Shown here piece by piece: positions 1-7,269 of a stretch of 7,408 nt of DNA; the stretch's first letter is position 1, and each line of letters begins with the position of its first letter. The notes beneath the pieces were generated by a model, which worked only from the letters and a program-made list of their open reading frames with translations, searched no databases and was not told where the DNA came from. This stretch comes from Bacillota bacterium (GTDB lineage: Bacteria; Bacillota; Sulfobacillia; JABLXB01): NCBI GenBank assembly GCA_024653225.1, contig JANLGA010000061.1:294-7701 (forward strand). The letters are read 5' to 3'. The position numbers and the translations under genes are program-made.

Positions 1-18
1 AAACCTCTTCTTAGCCAT
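1..18 (-). CDS. tuf: Elongation factor Tu, first six codons (partial)
   Basis: Reading leftwards from an ATG at 18, the codons give MAKKRF, the usual beginning of bacterial EF-Tu (MAKxKF or MAKxRF), and the frame runs off the window edge. A Shine-Dalgarno core GGAGG at 30-26 sits 7 nt before the ATG. EF-Tu is the GTPase that brings aminoacyl-tRNA to the ribosomal A site. The gene directly follows fusA with a 43-nt gap and no visible terminator, as in the str operon of many bacteria. Only six residues are visible, so the call rests on the N-terminal motif, the ribosome binding site and the position after fusA. No domain can be checked. Confidence 0.88.
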
Positions 19-61
19 CACTCTTCCTCCTCATCCGGATTGTTCTCACCGAACGCGGCGG

Positions 62-2143
62 TCACTCCAGGCCGAGCAGCCTGGCCATGATCCGGTTCTT
101 CACGTTCTCGGGAACCACGCTGTACCTGAAGAACTGCATGCTGTACGTCCCCCGGCCTTGCGTCCTCGATCTCAGGTCGGTGGCGTAGCCGAACATCTCC
201 GCAAGCGGGACGAGTACCCTGATAGCCTGGACGCCGGGACGGTGCTCTATGCCCTGGACTTCCCCACGCCTCGAACTCAGGTCTCCGAGCACATCCCCGA
301 CGTACTCGTCAGGCACGACCACCTCGGCGTCCATTATGGGCTCGAGAAGAACGGGCCCGGCCTTCTCGCAGGCATTCTTGAACGCCATGGAGGCGGCGAT
401 CTTGAAGGATATCTCAGACGAATCCACCTCGTGGAACGAGCCGGATTCCAGGTTCACCCTGATGTCCACGACCGGGTAGCCGGCGATGACCCCGCTTTCC
501 ACCGCCTCCCGCGCACCCGCCTCGATTGCGGGTATGAACTCGGCGGGTATCGCGCCGCCCTGGATCTTGTTGACAAACTCGAAGCCCGCGCCCCTCGGCA
601 ACGGCTCCACCGAGAAGACGACGTGTCCGTAATGACCGCGCCCTCCCGTCTGCCGTACGTATCGTCCCTCCGCGGTCGCGGGCGCAGTTATGGACTCCTT
701 GTAGGCCACCTGGGGCTTGCCGACTTCCGCCTGCACGTTGAACTCGCGCAGCAGCCTATCCACGATTATCTCAAGGTGAAGCTCTCCCATTCCGGATATC
801 AGGGTCTGTCCGGTTTCCCGGTCGGTCTGGGTACGGAAAGTGGGATCCTCTTCCGCCAGCTTCGCGAGGACCGTCCCGAGCCTGTCCTGGTCTGCCTTCG
901 TCACGGGTTCGATGGCCACCGATATGACTGGGACCGGGAAATGCATCGGCTCAAAGACTATCGGGTGCCCCTCGCTGACGAGGGTGTCACCGGTCGCGGT
1001 GACCTTGAGCCCGAGCGCCGCCGCAATATCGCCCGCGCGCGCCTCGGTGACGTCTTCCCTGCGGTTCGCGTGCATGAAGACGATGCGCGCGATGCGCTCC
1101 CTCTTGTCCCGAGTCACATTATAAATGTAAGAACCCGACGTGGCCACGCCCGAGTACACCCTGAAATACGTCAGTTTGCCGACGTACGGATCTACCGCTA
1201 TCTTGAACGCCAGTGCCGAGAATGGTTCATCATCGGAGGTGGCGCGGGTCTCCTTCGCGCCCGTTCGCGGATTCATGCCTTCCACGGGCGGGATGTCAAG
1301 GGGGGAGGGAAGATAGTACACGACGGCGTCCAACAAGGGCTGCACACCCCGGTTCCTCAGGGAGGCCCCGCACAACACCGGGACCACGCGGGTGGCGAGT
1401 GTACCCGCCCTCAGCGCCCTCCGTATTTCCCCCGGCTCCATTTCCTTTCCATCGAGGTACTTCTCCATGACACGGTCGTCGAACTCGGCCACGGCCTCGA
1501 TCAGGGACGCCCGCGCGTCGGCGGCGGGCTTCACCAGCTCGTCCGGCAGATCCTCCTCTACCTGCCGGGTGCCGAGCTCATCCATGTACGTTATGCATTT
1601 CATCTCGATGACATCCACGACGCCGCGGAACGAGTCTTCGACTCCTATCGGGACCTGGACAGGTACGGCCCTCATTCCCAGCCTGTCCTCGATCATCCTG
1701 GTCACGCGGGCGAAATCCGCCCCGACCGTGTCCATCTTGTTCACGTAGGCGATGCGTGGCACGCCGTAGCGGTCGGCCTGCCTCCATACCGTCTCGGATT
1801 GCGGCTCAACGCCGTTTCTCGCGCAGAAAATCGCGATCGCGCCGTCAAGCACCCGCAGGGAGCGTTCCACCTCGACGGTGAAATCAACGTGGCCTGGTGT
1901 GTCTATAATATTTATTCGATGGTCCTTCCAGAAACAGGTCGTCGCGGCGGAGGTGATTGTTATCCCGCGCTCCTGCTCCTGGACCATCCAGTCCATGGTG
2001 GCCGATCCCTCGTCCACCTCGCCCATCCGGTGGACCCGCCCGGTGTAGAAGAGGATACGTTCCGTGGTCGTCGTCTTGCCCGCGTCAATGTGCGCCATTA
2101 TCCCTATGTTCCTTATCCGCTCGAGCGGGTAGACCCGAGCCAC
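62..2143 (-). CDS. fusA: Translation elongation factor G (EF-G)
   Basis: EF-G is the cytoplasmic GTPase that moves tRNA and mRNA through the ribosome after peptide-bond formation and, with RRF, splits spent ribosomes. From the chosen start the protein has 693 residues, the normal family length. The G domain shows G1 AHIDAGKT (17-24), switch I RGITI (59-63), G3 DTPGH (81-85), G4 NKMD (135-138) and a G5-like GASL (259-262). In G5 the common SA pair appears as AS, a mild variant. Domain II starts near 310, and domain IV carries the GGRGHYGHV signature. The domain V end contains RSRTQGRGTYSM, and the protein closes on LLGLE. The frame is open upstream to a GTG at 2191, inside the end of rpsG. I chose the GTG at 2143 because it gives the family N-terminus (MARVYPLERIRNIGI) and has an excellent Shine-Dalgarno. 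It lies 41 nt after rpsG and 43 nt before tuf. Confidence 0.98.
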   Translation of the reverse strand: MARVYPLERIRNIGIMAHIDAGKTTTTERILFYTGRVHRMGEVDEGSATMDWMVQEQERGITITSAATTCFWKDHRINIIDTPGHVDFTVEVERSLRVLDGAIAIFCARNGVEPQSETVWRQADRYGVPRIAYVNKMDTVGADFARVTRMIEDRLGMRAVPVQVPIGVEDSFRGVVDVIEMKCITYMDELGTRQVEEDLPDELVKPAADARASLIEAVAEFDDRVMEKYLDGKEMEPGEIRRALRAGTLATRVVPVLCGASLRNRGVQPLLDAVVYYLPSPLDIPPVEGMNPRTGAKETRATSDDEPFSALAFKIAVDPYVGKLTYFRVYSGVATSGSYIYNVTRDKRERIARIVFMHANRREDVTEARAGDIAAALGLKVTATGDTLVSEGHPIVFEPMHFPVPVISVAIEPVTKADQDRLGTVLAKLAEEDPTFRTQTDRETGQTLISGMGELHLEIIVDRLLREFNVQAEVGKPQVAYKESITAPATAEGRYVRQTGGRGHYGHVVFSVEPLPRGAGFEFVNKIQGGAIPAEFIPAIEAGAREAVESGVIAGYPVVDIRVNLESGSFHEVDSSEISFKIAASMAFKNACEKAGPVLLEPIMDAEVVVPDEYVGDVLGDLSSRRGEVQGIEHRPGVQAIRVLVPLAEMFGYATDLRSRTQGRGTYSMQFFRYSVVPENVKNRIMARLLGLE

Positions 2144-2151
2144 AGTCGTTC

Positions 2152-2159
2152 CCTCCTTT
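2152..2159 (-). promoter_or_regulatory. Ribosome binding site that fixes the fusA start
   Basis: On the minus strand this reads AAAGGAGG, nearly the full anti-Shine-Dalgarno complement, 8 nt before the GTG at 2143. It supports that GTG over the in-frame GTG at 2191, which lies inside rpsG. It lies in the rpsG-fusA gap, so fusA can be initiated independently of rpsG translation. Confidence 0.85.
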
Positions 2160-2184
2160 CCCCGCGAGTCGCACCACCGGAGAA

Positions 2185-2655
2185 CTACCACCTGTAGTGC
2201 GCGAAAGCCTTGTTGGCCTCGGCCATCTTGTGGGTGTCCTCTTTCTTCTTTATCGTTGAACCCGTGTTGTTCGCCGCATCCATGAGCTCGGCGGCCAGCC
2301 TTTCCTGCATCGTCCGCTCAGAACGGCCTCGGGCGTGCTGAACCAGCCATCTTATCGCCAGCGACAGCCGCCTTTCGGGTCTCACTTCCATCGGGACCTG
2401 GTACGTCGCACCGCCGACCCTGCGCGGCCGCACTTCGAGAACGGGCATGGCGTTCTTGACGGCTTGCTCGAACACTTCGATGGGCTCTTTGCCGGTCTTC
2501 TTCTTGATTATCTCCATGGACTCGTAGAAGATCCTCTGGGCCAAGGACTTCTTGCCGTCCCACATTATCTTGTTGATGAAACGCGCCGCTGTGACGCTGT
2601 TGTACACCGGGTCGGGTGGTATGACCCGCCTCGCGACGCTTCCTCTCCTGGGCAT
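2185..2655 (-). CDS. rpsG: 30S ribosomal protein S7
   Basis: S7 is a primary 16S rRNA binding protein that nucleates assembly of the 30S head and lines the mRNA/tRNA exit (E site). The 156-residue product has the same length as the Bacillus protein. It contains the family landmarks PDPVYNS (15-21), FEQAVKNAMPVLEVRPRRVG, YQVPMEVRPERR, and the end motif KKEDTHKMAEANKAFAHYRW. The ATG at 2655 gives the canonical MPRRG N-terminus. A purine-rich AGGGGGAG at 2668-2661 lies 5 nt upstream of that ATG. It is separated from rpsL by 29 nt and from fusA by 41 nt. In Escherichia coli S7 represses translation of its own operon at the rpsL-rpsG junction. The junction here is very short, and I see no large structure that would show the same control. 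Confidence 0.98.
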   Translation of the reverse strand: MPRRGSVARRVIPPDPVYNSVTAARFINKIMWDGKKSLAQRIFYESMEIIKKKTGKEPIEVFEQAVKNAMPVLEVRPRRVGGATYQVPMEVRPERRLSLAIRWLVQHARGRSERTMQERLAAELMDAANNTGSTIKKKEDTHKMAEANKAFAHYRW

Positions 2656-2684
2656 TCATTCTCCCCCTTCGCGCCCGCGTCCGG

Positions 2685-3065
2685 TCACTGGGCCTTCTTC
2701 GGCATCTTGGCTCCGTACTTGGAGCGCCCCTGGGCCCTCTTGGCGACCCCCGCCGAATCGAGAGTCCCGCGAACGATGTGGTACCTGACCCCCGGAAGGT
2801 CCTTGACCCTTCCCCCGCGCACGAGGACAACCGAGTGTTCCTGCAGGTTGTGCCCTATCCCGGGGATGTAGGCGGTGACCTCGATCCCGTTCGTCAACCT
2901 GACCCTCGCTATCTTGCGCAGCGCGGAATTCGGCTTCTTCGGGGTGGTTGTCTTCACGACCGTGCACACCCCTCTCTTGAACGGGTTCCGCCGCAGGGCA
3001 GGAGCCTTGGACTTCCTTCCGACTTGTTCCCTTCCCTTGCGCACGAGCTGGCTGATAGTCGGCAC
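2685..3065 (-). CDS. rpsL: 30S ribosomal protein S12
   Basis: S12 sits at the 30S/50S interface next to the decoding centre and affects tRNA selection accuracy. The product is 126 residues, close to the 124 of Escherichia coli and shorter than the ~138 of Bacillus. The conserved core is intact: TTTPKKPNSALRK (39-51), RVRLTNG (54-60), GHNLQEHSVVLVRGGRVKDL (71-90) and RSKYGAK near the end. Lys43 and Lys88, the positions where streptomycin-resistance changes usually map, are both wild type. Asp89, the RimO methylthiolation site in other bacteria, is present. The start is GTG at 3065, giving MPTISQLVRK. Its Shine-Dalgarno GGAGGTGA overlaps the stop codon of the preceding gene, and the gap is only 4 nt, so the two are probably translationally coupled. 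Confidence 0.98.
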   Translation of the reverse strand: MPTISQLVRKGREQVGRKSKAPALRRNPFKRGVCTVVKTTTPKKPNSALRKIARVRLTNGIEVTAYIPGIGHNLQEHSVVLVRGGRVKDLPGVRYHIVRGTLDSAGVAKRAQGRSKYGAKMPKKAQ

Positions 3066-3069
3066 ACTG

Positions 3070-3077
3070 TCACCTCC
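3070..3077 (-). promoter_or_regulatory. rpsL ribosome binding site overlapping the upstream stop codon
   Basis: The minus strand reads GGAGGTGA here, with the GGAGG core 7 nt before the rpsL GTG. The final TGA (3072-3070) is also the stop codon of the L7Ae-family gene. A ribosome finishing that gene ends on the rpsL initiation site, an arrangement typical of translational coupling. Confidence 0.8.
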
Positions 3078-3339
3078 CGCTGCCCGGTTCCTCTTTGAGT
3101 ATTGCTGCGGATGCCGCTCCGACGTCTATGCCGCATGCCTTCCCGAGGGCCGACATCGTCTCGATGTACTGGATCTCCACTCCGTTCTCCTCGCAGAGCT
3201 TGATGATGTGCCGCACGACCCTCTCGTCGGCGTCCCTCGCGACGAAGACCTTCTCAGCGTTTCCCCTCTCCACGGCCTTGGCTGTCTGTTTTGTCCCGAC
3301 AGTGCGCCTCCTTGCCTGTCTAAGGGCCTCAAGCTGCAT
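3070..3339 (-). CDS. rplGB: L7Ae/YbxF-family kink-turn RNA-binding protein
   Basis: This 89-residue protein belongs to the L7Ae/L30e/S12e/Gadd45 fold family. Bacillus homologues (YbxF, also called RplGB) bind kink-turn RNA, and their precise role at the ribosome is not settled. Visible signatures are GTKQTAKAV (15-23), KVFVARDAD (30-38), and the strongly conserved GKACGIDVGAA (66-76). The family core ends at about residue 81, followed by a short polar tail. The frame is open upstream to a TTG at 3372. I chose the ATG at 3339 because it has a GGGAGGGG ribosome binding site 5 nt away and matches the homologue's N-terminus. In addition, the TTG would lie between the -10 box and the predicted transcription start of the promoter just upstream. 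Its location between rpoC and rpsL is the classic Bacillota arrangement. Confidence 0.93.
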   Translation of the reverse strand: MQLEALRQARRRTVGTKQTAKAVERGNAEKVFVARDADERVVRHIIKLCEENGVEIQYIETMSALGKACGIDVGAASAAILKEEPGSGR

Positions 3340-3344
3340 CGGAT

Positions 3345-3352
3345 CCCCTCCC
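3345..3352 (-). promoter_or_regulatory. Ribosome binding site that fixes the L7Ae-family gene start
   Basis: The minus strand reads GGGAGGGG ending 5 nt before the ATG at 3339. The alternative TTG start at 3372 has no comparable site, so this motif decides the start codon. Confidence 0.75.
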
Positions 3353-3373
3353 GGCACACGGACGCACTCCAAA

Positions 3374-3402
3374 ATTGTACCATCGGGTGTTCACGCTGTC
3401 AA
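3374..3402 (-). promoter_or_regulatory. Near-consensus sigma-70/sigma-A promoter for the translation-gene half of the operon
   Basis: On the minus strand a perfect -35 box TTGACA (3402-3397) is followed by a 17-nt spacer and a -10 box TACAAT (3379-3374), one mismatch from TATAAT. TG at 3382-3381 gives an extended -10 (TGGTACAAT). The predicted start of transcription is about 3368-3367, leaving a leader of roughly 28 nt before the L7Ae-family ATG. The -35 box begins 4 nt after the rpoC stop codon, and the whole element sits in the 67-nt gap, an AT-richer island in GC-rich surroundings. It should drive the L7Ae-family gene, rpsL, rpsG, fusA and tuf separately from rpoBC. The sequence match is direct; activity is inferred. 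Confidence 0.85.
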
Positions 3403-3406
3403 TTCG

Positions 3407-6400
3407 CTACGACTCGCCCGCCGGCAGGTCCCCCGCGTACTCCCCTTCCCCGTACGCTTCCACCACCCTGATGCTGCGGTACCTGCCCATTCCCGTTCCG
3501 GCGGGAATGAGCTTCCCTATGATCACGTTCTCCTTCAGCCCGATCAGGGGGTCGCGCTTCCCCTTTATCGAGGCTTCCGTGAGGACCCTGGTCGTCTCCT
3601 GGAAAGACGCCGCCGACAGGAACGAGTCAGTGGCGAGCGACGCCTTGGTGATACCGAGCAATACGGGCCTAGCCACAGCCGGAAGTCCCCCAGCAGCGAT
3701 GGCGTTCGTGTTCTCCTCTTCGAACTCGAACAGGTCCACCAGACCGCCCGGGAGCAAGTCGGTGTCCCCGGGGTCCTCGGCCTTCACCTTACGCATCATC
3801 TGCTTGATTATTATCTCGATGTGCTTGTCGTTGATGTCCACGCCTTGCAACCTGTACACCCGCTGCACCTCGTTCAGCAGGTACATCTGCGCCGCGCGCA
3901 CGCCCCTGATCCTCAGCAAGTCGTGGGGATTTATTGACCCCTCAGTCAGCACATCCCCGATTCCGACGCGGTCGCCATTCCTCACCCTGAGCCGGGCGCC
4001 GAACGGCACAGAGTAGGACGCGGCGTCTCCGTCTTCGGTCACGATCTCGATCTCCCGCCTATCCTTGCCGTCCGAGATCCTGACGGTGCCGGCGAGTTCA
4101 GTGACTATCGCCTGGCCCTTCGGCTTCCGCGCCTCGAACAGTTCTTCCACCCTGGGAAGTCCTTGCGTTATGTCTTCGCCTGCGACGCCGCCCGTGTGGA
4201 ACGTCATCATGGTCAGTTGGGTGCCCGGTTCCCCGATGGACTGGGCGGCGATAATGCCCACCGCCTCGCCCACGTCCACCATGTCCCCGGTAGCCAGGTT
4301 CCTGCCGTAGCACTTCGCGCAAACCCCGTGCCTCGTGCGACACGTCAGGACAGAGCGGATGGCCACCTCTCTTATCCCCGCCTCGACGATCTTCTCCGCA
4401 TTTTCTTCCATTATCTGTTCCCCGCCGGAGACTATGACCGAGCCGTCCCTGGGGTCCACGATATCGTGGAGTGCCACCCTGCCGACCGTCCTATCGAGCA
4501 GGTCCTCGATCACCTCTGTGCCGTCCCTCACCTCGGATACGACTATCCCCTCCTGCGTGCCGCAGTCCTCTTCCCTCACGATGATGTCCTGCGACACATC
4601 CACCAGCCTCCTGGTGAGGTAGCCGGAGTCCGCAGTCCTCAACGCGGTATCCGCAAGCCCCTTGCGCGCCCCGTGCGTCGAGGTGAAGAACTCGAGCACG
4701 GTCAGTCCCTCTCGGAAGTTGGCCCTAATGGGCATCTCGAGTATTCTGCCGGACGGGTCCGCCATCAGGCCGCGCATCCCGCCCAGCTGCGATATCTGCC
4801 TCACGTTGCCGCGCGCGCCCGAGATCGCCATCATGTACACGGGGTTGAACCTGGACAGCATGGCCATGAGCGACTCGGTTATCCGGTCCTTGGCTTCGTT
4901 CCAGACCGCCACCACCTTCTGGTAGCGCTCCTCGGCCGTTATGAGGCCCCGGTTGTATTGCTGCTGGATGTTGTCCACCTCGGCCTCGGTAGCCCGAATG
5001 ATCTCCTCCTTGTCCTTCGGTATGGCGATGTCATCTATTCCTATTGTCGTCCCGGCCCTGGTGGCATAAGAGAACCCGAGCTCCTTGACGGCGTCCAGGA
5101 CCTCGGCCGTCTTGACCGCACCGTGCCTCCGGTAACAAGTGGAAACCAGCCTCGTGAGCATTTTCCGGTCTATGACAGCGTTTATGAACCTCATGTCCTC
5201 AGGCAGTCGGGCGTTGACCATCGCCCGTCCGATGGTCGTCTTCAGCCTCCGGCCGTCCATCTTCAACTCGACCATGGACTGCAACTCCACGAGGCCGTCT
5301 TCGTACGCCAACAGCGCCTCGTCGAGGTCACTGAAGGCTTTCCCCTCGCCCTTTCCGCCGGGCTTGTCGAGTGTCAGGTAGTAGAGTCCCAACACCATGT
5401 CCTGGGTGGGCGTCACCACGGGCGTGCCGTCCTTGGGGTTCAGGATGTTGTGCGCCGAGAGCATGAGGATCCTGGCCTCGGCCTGCGCCTCCGCGGACAA
5501 AGGCACGTGAACGGCCATTTGGTCCCCGTCGAAATCGGCGTTGTACGCCGTGCAGACCAAGGGATGTATCTGAATGGCTCGTCCCTCGACGAGCACGGGC
5601 TCGAACGCCTGGATGCCGAGTCTGTGCAGCGTCGGCGCACGGTTCAAGAGCACGGGGTGTTCCCTGATGACCTCTTCGAGAACGTCCCATACTTCCGGCC
5701 TGACCCTTTCCACCATGCGCTTTGCGCTCTTGATGTTGTGCGCGAGGCCGTCCTTAACCAGCTTCTTCATCACGAACGGCTTGAAGAGTTCGAGCGCCAT
5801 CTCCTTCGGGAGACCGCACTGGTGGAACTTCAGGGACGGCCCGACCACTATGACCGACCGCCCGGAGTAGTCCACGCGCTTACCCAGCAGGTTTTGCCGG
5901 AACCGGCCCTGTTTGCCCTTCAGCATGTCGCTGAGCGACTTCAGCGGCCGGTTGCCCGGACCGGTCACGGGCCTGCCCCTCCTACCGTTGTCAATGAGGG
6001 CGTCCACGGCTTCCTGGAGCATCCTCTTTTCGTTTCTGACGATGATGTCCGGCGCCCCAAGGTCAAGAAGTCTCTTCAACCTGTTGTTCCGGTTGATCAC
6101 GCGCCGGTACAGGTCATTCAGGTCGGACGTTGCGAATCTCCCGCCGTCCAGCTGCACCATGGGCCTGAGCTCGGGGGGAATGACCGGGATCACGTCGAGC
6201 ACCATCCACTCGGGCCTGTTTCCGGATTTCCTGAACGATTCGACGACCTCGAGACGTCGAATGGCCCTCACTTTCCTCTGGCCGCTCACTTGCCGGAGCT
6301 CCTGGCGCAGTTCCTTCGAGAGCTTGTCGAGGTCAATGGCCTCGAGAAGCTTCTTGATGGCCTCGGCCCCCATGCCGGCCTTGAAGCCGCTGCCGTACTT

Positions 6401-6880
6401 TTCCCGGGCGTCGCGGTACTCCGCCTCGGTGAGGAGCTGCTTCTGCATAAGGGGCGTGTCGCCCGGGTCCGTGACGATGTAAGCGGCGTAGTACAGGACC
6501 TTTTCGAGCGACCTCGGCGACATGTCCAGCAGCAGCCCCATCCTGCTCGGTATACCCTTGAAGTACCAGATGTGAGACACGGGTGCCGCGAGCTCGATGT
6601 GCCCCATTCGCTCGCGCCTTACCTTGGAACGGGTCACCTCCACTCCGCACCTGTCGCAGATTATGCCCTTGTAACGGACGCGCTTGTACTTGCCGCAGTG
6701 ACATTCCCAGTCGCGGGTCGGCCCGAAGATCCTCTCGCAGAACAGCCCCTCCCGTTCGGGCTTGAGCGTCCTGTAGTTTATCGTCTCGGGCTTCTTGACT
6801 TCTCCCCTGGACCAGGCCCTTATCTGGTCCGGCGATGCCAGGCCGATTCGGATGGAATCGAAGTTGTTGACGTCCAACAA
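3407..6880 (-). CDS. rpoC: DNA-directed RNA polymerase subunit beta-prime
   Basis: Beta-prime forms, with beta, the catalytic cleft of RNA polymerase. The product has 1157 residues, within the Bacillota range (~1150-1200). It lacks the large insertions seen in proteobacterial, cyanobacterial or Aquifex/Thermotoga forms. In order: MLDVNNFDSIRIGLASP N-terminus; zinc ribbon with Cys60, Cys62, Cys75 and Cys78; DNA-binding lid/rudder region with NRNNRLKRLLDLGAP (263-277); the active-site loop NADFDGDQ with catalytic Asp449, Asp451 and Asp453; bridge helix GARKGLADTALRTADSGYL (737-755); second zinc site Cys773, Cys847, Cys854 and Cys857; trigger loop SIGEPGTQLTMMTFHTGG (881-898); and a C-terminal clamp segment with LGITKASLATDSFLSAASFQ (1074-1093). 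The start is TTG at 6880, giving the exact Bacillus-like N-terminus. A second TTG follows immediately. It is 20 nt from the upstream stop codon and 67 nt before the next gene. Confidence 0.98.
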   Translation of the reverse strand: MLDVNNFDSIRIGLASPDQIRAWSRGEVKKPETINYRTLKPEREGLFCERIFGPTRDWECHCGKYKRVRYKGIICDRCGVEVTRSKVRRERMGHIELAAPVSHIWYFKGIPSRMGLLLDMSPRSLEKVLYYAAYIVTDPGDTPLMQKQLLTEAEYRDAREKYGSGFKAGMGAEAIKKLLEAIDLDKLSKELRQELRQVSGQRKVRAIRRLEVVESFRKSGNRPEWMVLDVIPVIPPELRPMVQLDGGRFATSDLNDLYRRVINRNNRLKRLLDLGAPDIIVRNEKRMLQEAVDALIDNGRRGRPVTGPGNRPLKSLSDMLKGKQGRFRQNLLGKRVDYSGRSVIVVGPSLKFHQCGLPKEMALELFKPFVMKKLVKDGLAHNIKSAKRMVERVRPEVWDVLEEVIREHPVLLNRAPTLHRLGIQAFEPVLVEGRAIQIHPLVCTAYNADFDGDQMAVHVPLSAEAQAEARILMLSAHNILNPKDGTPVVTPTQDMVLGLYYLTLDKPGGKGEGKAFSDLDEALLAYEDGLVELQSMVELKMDGRRLKTTIGRAMVNARLPEDMRFINAVIDRKMLTRLVSTCYRRHGAVKTAEVLDAVKELGFSYATRAGTTIGIDDIAIPKDKEEIIRATEAEVDNIQQQYNRGLITAEERYQKVVAVWNEAKDRITESLMAMLSRFNPVYMMAISGARGNVRQISQLGGMRGLMADPSGRILEMPIRANFREGLTVLEFFTSTHGARKGLADTALRTADSGYLTRRLVDVSQDIIVREEDCGTQEGIVVSEVRDGTEVIEDLLDRTVGRVALHDIVDPRDGSVIVSGGEQIMEENAEKIVEAGIREVAIRSVLTCRTRHGVCAKCYGRNLATGDMVDVGEAVGIIAAQSIGEPGTQLTMMTFHTGGVAGEDITQGLPRVEELFEARKPKGQAIVTELAGTVRISDGKDRREIEIVTEDGDAASYSVPFGARLRVRNGDRVGIGDVLTEGSINPHDLLRIRGVRAAQMYLLNEVQRVYRLQGVDINDKHIEIIIKQMMRKVKAEDPGDTDLLPGGLVDLFEFEEENTNAIAAGGLPAVARPVLLGITKASLATDSFLSAASFQETTRVLTEASIKGKRDPLIGLKENVIIGKLIPAGTGMGRYRSIRVVEAYGEGEYAGDLPAGES

Positions 6881-6886
6881 CGAACT

Positions 6887-6894
6887 CTCCTCCT
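6887..6894 (-). promoter_or_regulatory. rpoC ribosome binding site supporting a TTG start
   Basis: The minus strand reads AGGAGGAG, ending 6 nt before the TTG at 6880 and 9 nt before a second in-frame TTG at 6877. Both are usable. The first gives MLDVNNF, identical to the start of Bacillus beta-prime, so it is preferred. No in-frame ATG is close enough to use this site. Confidence 0.8.
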
Positions 6895-6900
6895 ACCGTC

Positions 6901-7269
6901 TTAGTCCTGGCCGTCGAAGGATTCGTCGTCCCCCTCGGCCTCCTCCAGCTCAATCATCTCGATTTCTTCCTGGATGTCCCTCTTCGATGGCTTCCTCGCT
7001 TCCTGCTTCGTCTTCAAGGTCTTCTTCTTCTTCCGCTCAGCGACACGCTCCTCTTCTTTCTCCTCGAGTTCCACTGCGGGGACCTCGGTCACCACGACGT
7101 CTTCGGGCTCGGTGAACTCCGCCGTCACCTCGTCCTCGACGGGGATCTCCAGTTCGTCAACCTCGCCCAACTCCTCCGGGGCCTCGCCGTGAACCACGTC
7201 TTCGCCGGATTCGGCGAACCCCGCGTGCAGGAATGCTTCTTCCTCCCCCTCCGCGACCTCGCCCGGCAC
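6901..7269 (-). CDS. rpoB: Probable C-terminal tail of RNA polymerase beta subunit (partial, unusual)
   Basis: A 122-residue stretch ends in TAA 20 nt upstream of rpoC, exactly where rpoB normally ends. Its last part, IQEEIEMIELEEAEGDDE, resembles the acidic end of Bacillota RpoB proteins (EEIEMRDLEDEED in Bacillus). About 44 of 122 residues are Asp or Glu, and all 13 basic residues fall in one block (residues 71-97) that includes KKKK. None of the conserved RpoB core (for instance the SFRVLxKELQSL helix) appears, so the tail would exceed 120 residues, against roughly 50 in Bacillus. The first in-frame start codon, GTG at 7269, has GGAGG only 1 nt away and is an unlikely initiation site. The frame stays open to 7368, where a TAG precedes it. 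Third-position GC bias is strong up to about 7270 and lost beyond. A separate small acidic protein cannot be excluded. Confidence 0.55.
   Translation of the reverse strand: MPGEVAEGEEEAFLHAGFAESGEDVVHGEAPEELGEVDELEIPVEDEVTAEFTEPEDVVVTEVPAVELEEKEEERVAERKKKKTLKTKQEARKPSKRDIQEEIEMIELEEAEGDDESFDGQD

Noticed and set aside
1117..1122. TATAAT on the minus strand inside fusA
   Set aside because: The position 17 nt upstream reads GGCCAC, far from a -35 box; the run encodes the SYIYNV segment of EF-G.
1294..1299. TTGACA on the minus strand inside fusA, a possible internal promoter for tuf
   Set aside because: The hexamer 17 nt downstream is ATGAAT, matching only three of six -10 positions, and the neighbouring spacings are no better.
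1904..1909. TATAAT on the plus strand inside fusA, a possible antisense -10 box
   Set aside because: No reasonable -35 box lies 16-18 nt upstream. The AT-rich run is explained by the codons for the conserved INIIDTPGH segment of EF-G.
2144..2191. Longer fusA start at the GTG at 2191
   Set aside because: It would overlap the rpsG end and add 16 residues absent from the family; the GTG at 2143 has the proper ribosome binding site and N-terminus.
158..2197. A 679-codon open frame on the plus strand opposite fusA
   Set aside because: Same explanation: an antisense shadow of an intact fusA, with no recognisable motif and no promoter or ribosome binding site.
3340..3372. Longer L7Ae-family start at the TTG at 3372
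   Set aside because: It has no ribosome binding site, lies upstream of the predicted transcription start, and would add 11 residues not seen in homologues.
4455..4470. Perfect 16-bp palindrome TCCACGATATCGTGGA inside rpoC
   Set aside because: A palindrome of this length is expected by chance about once in every nine windows of this size. It encodes the ordinary HDIVDP stretch of RpoC, so there is no reason to call it an operator.
4163..6904. A 913-codon open frame on the plus strand opposite rpoC
   Set aside because: It is the antisense shadow of a GC-biased, highly conserved gene in which stop codons are rare on the opposite strand. Its peptide is rich in Arg, His and Pro with no domain, and rpoC is intact opposite it.
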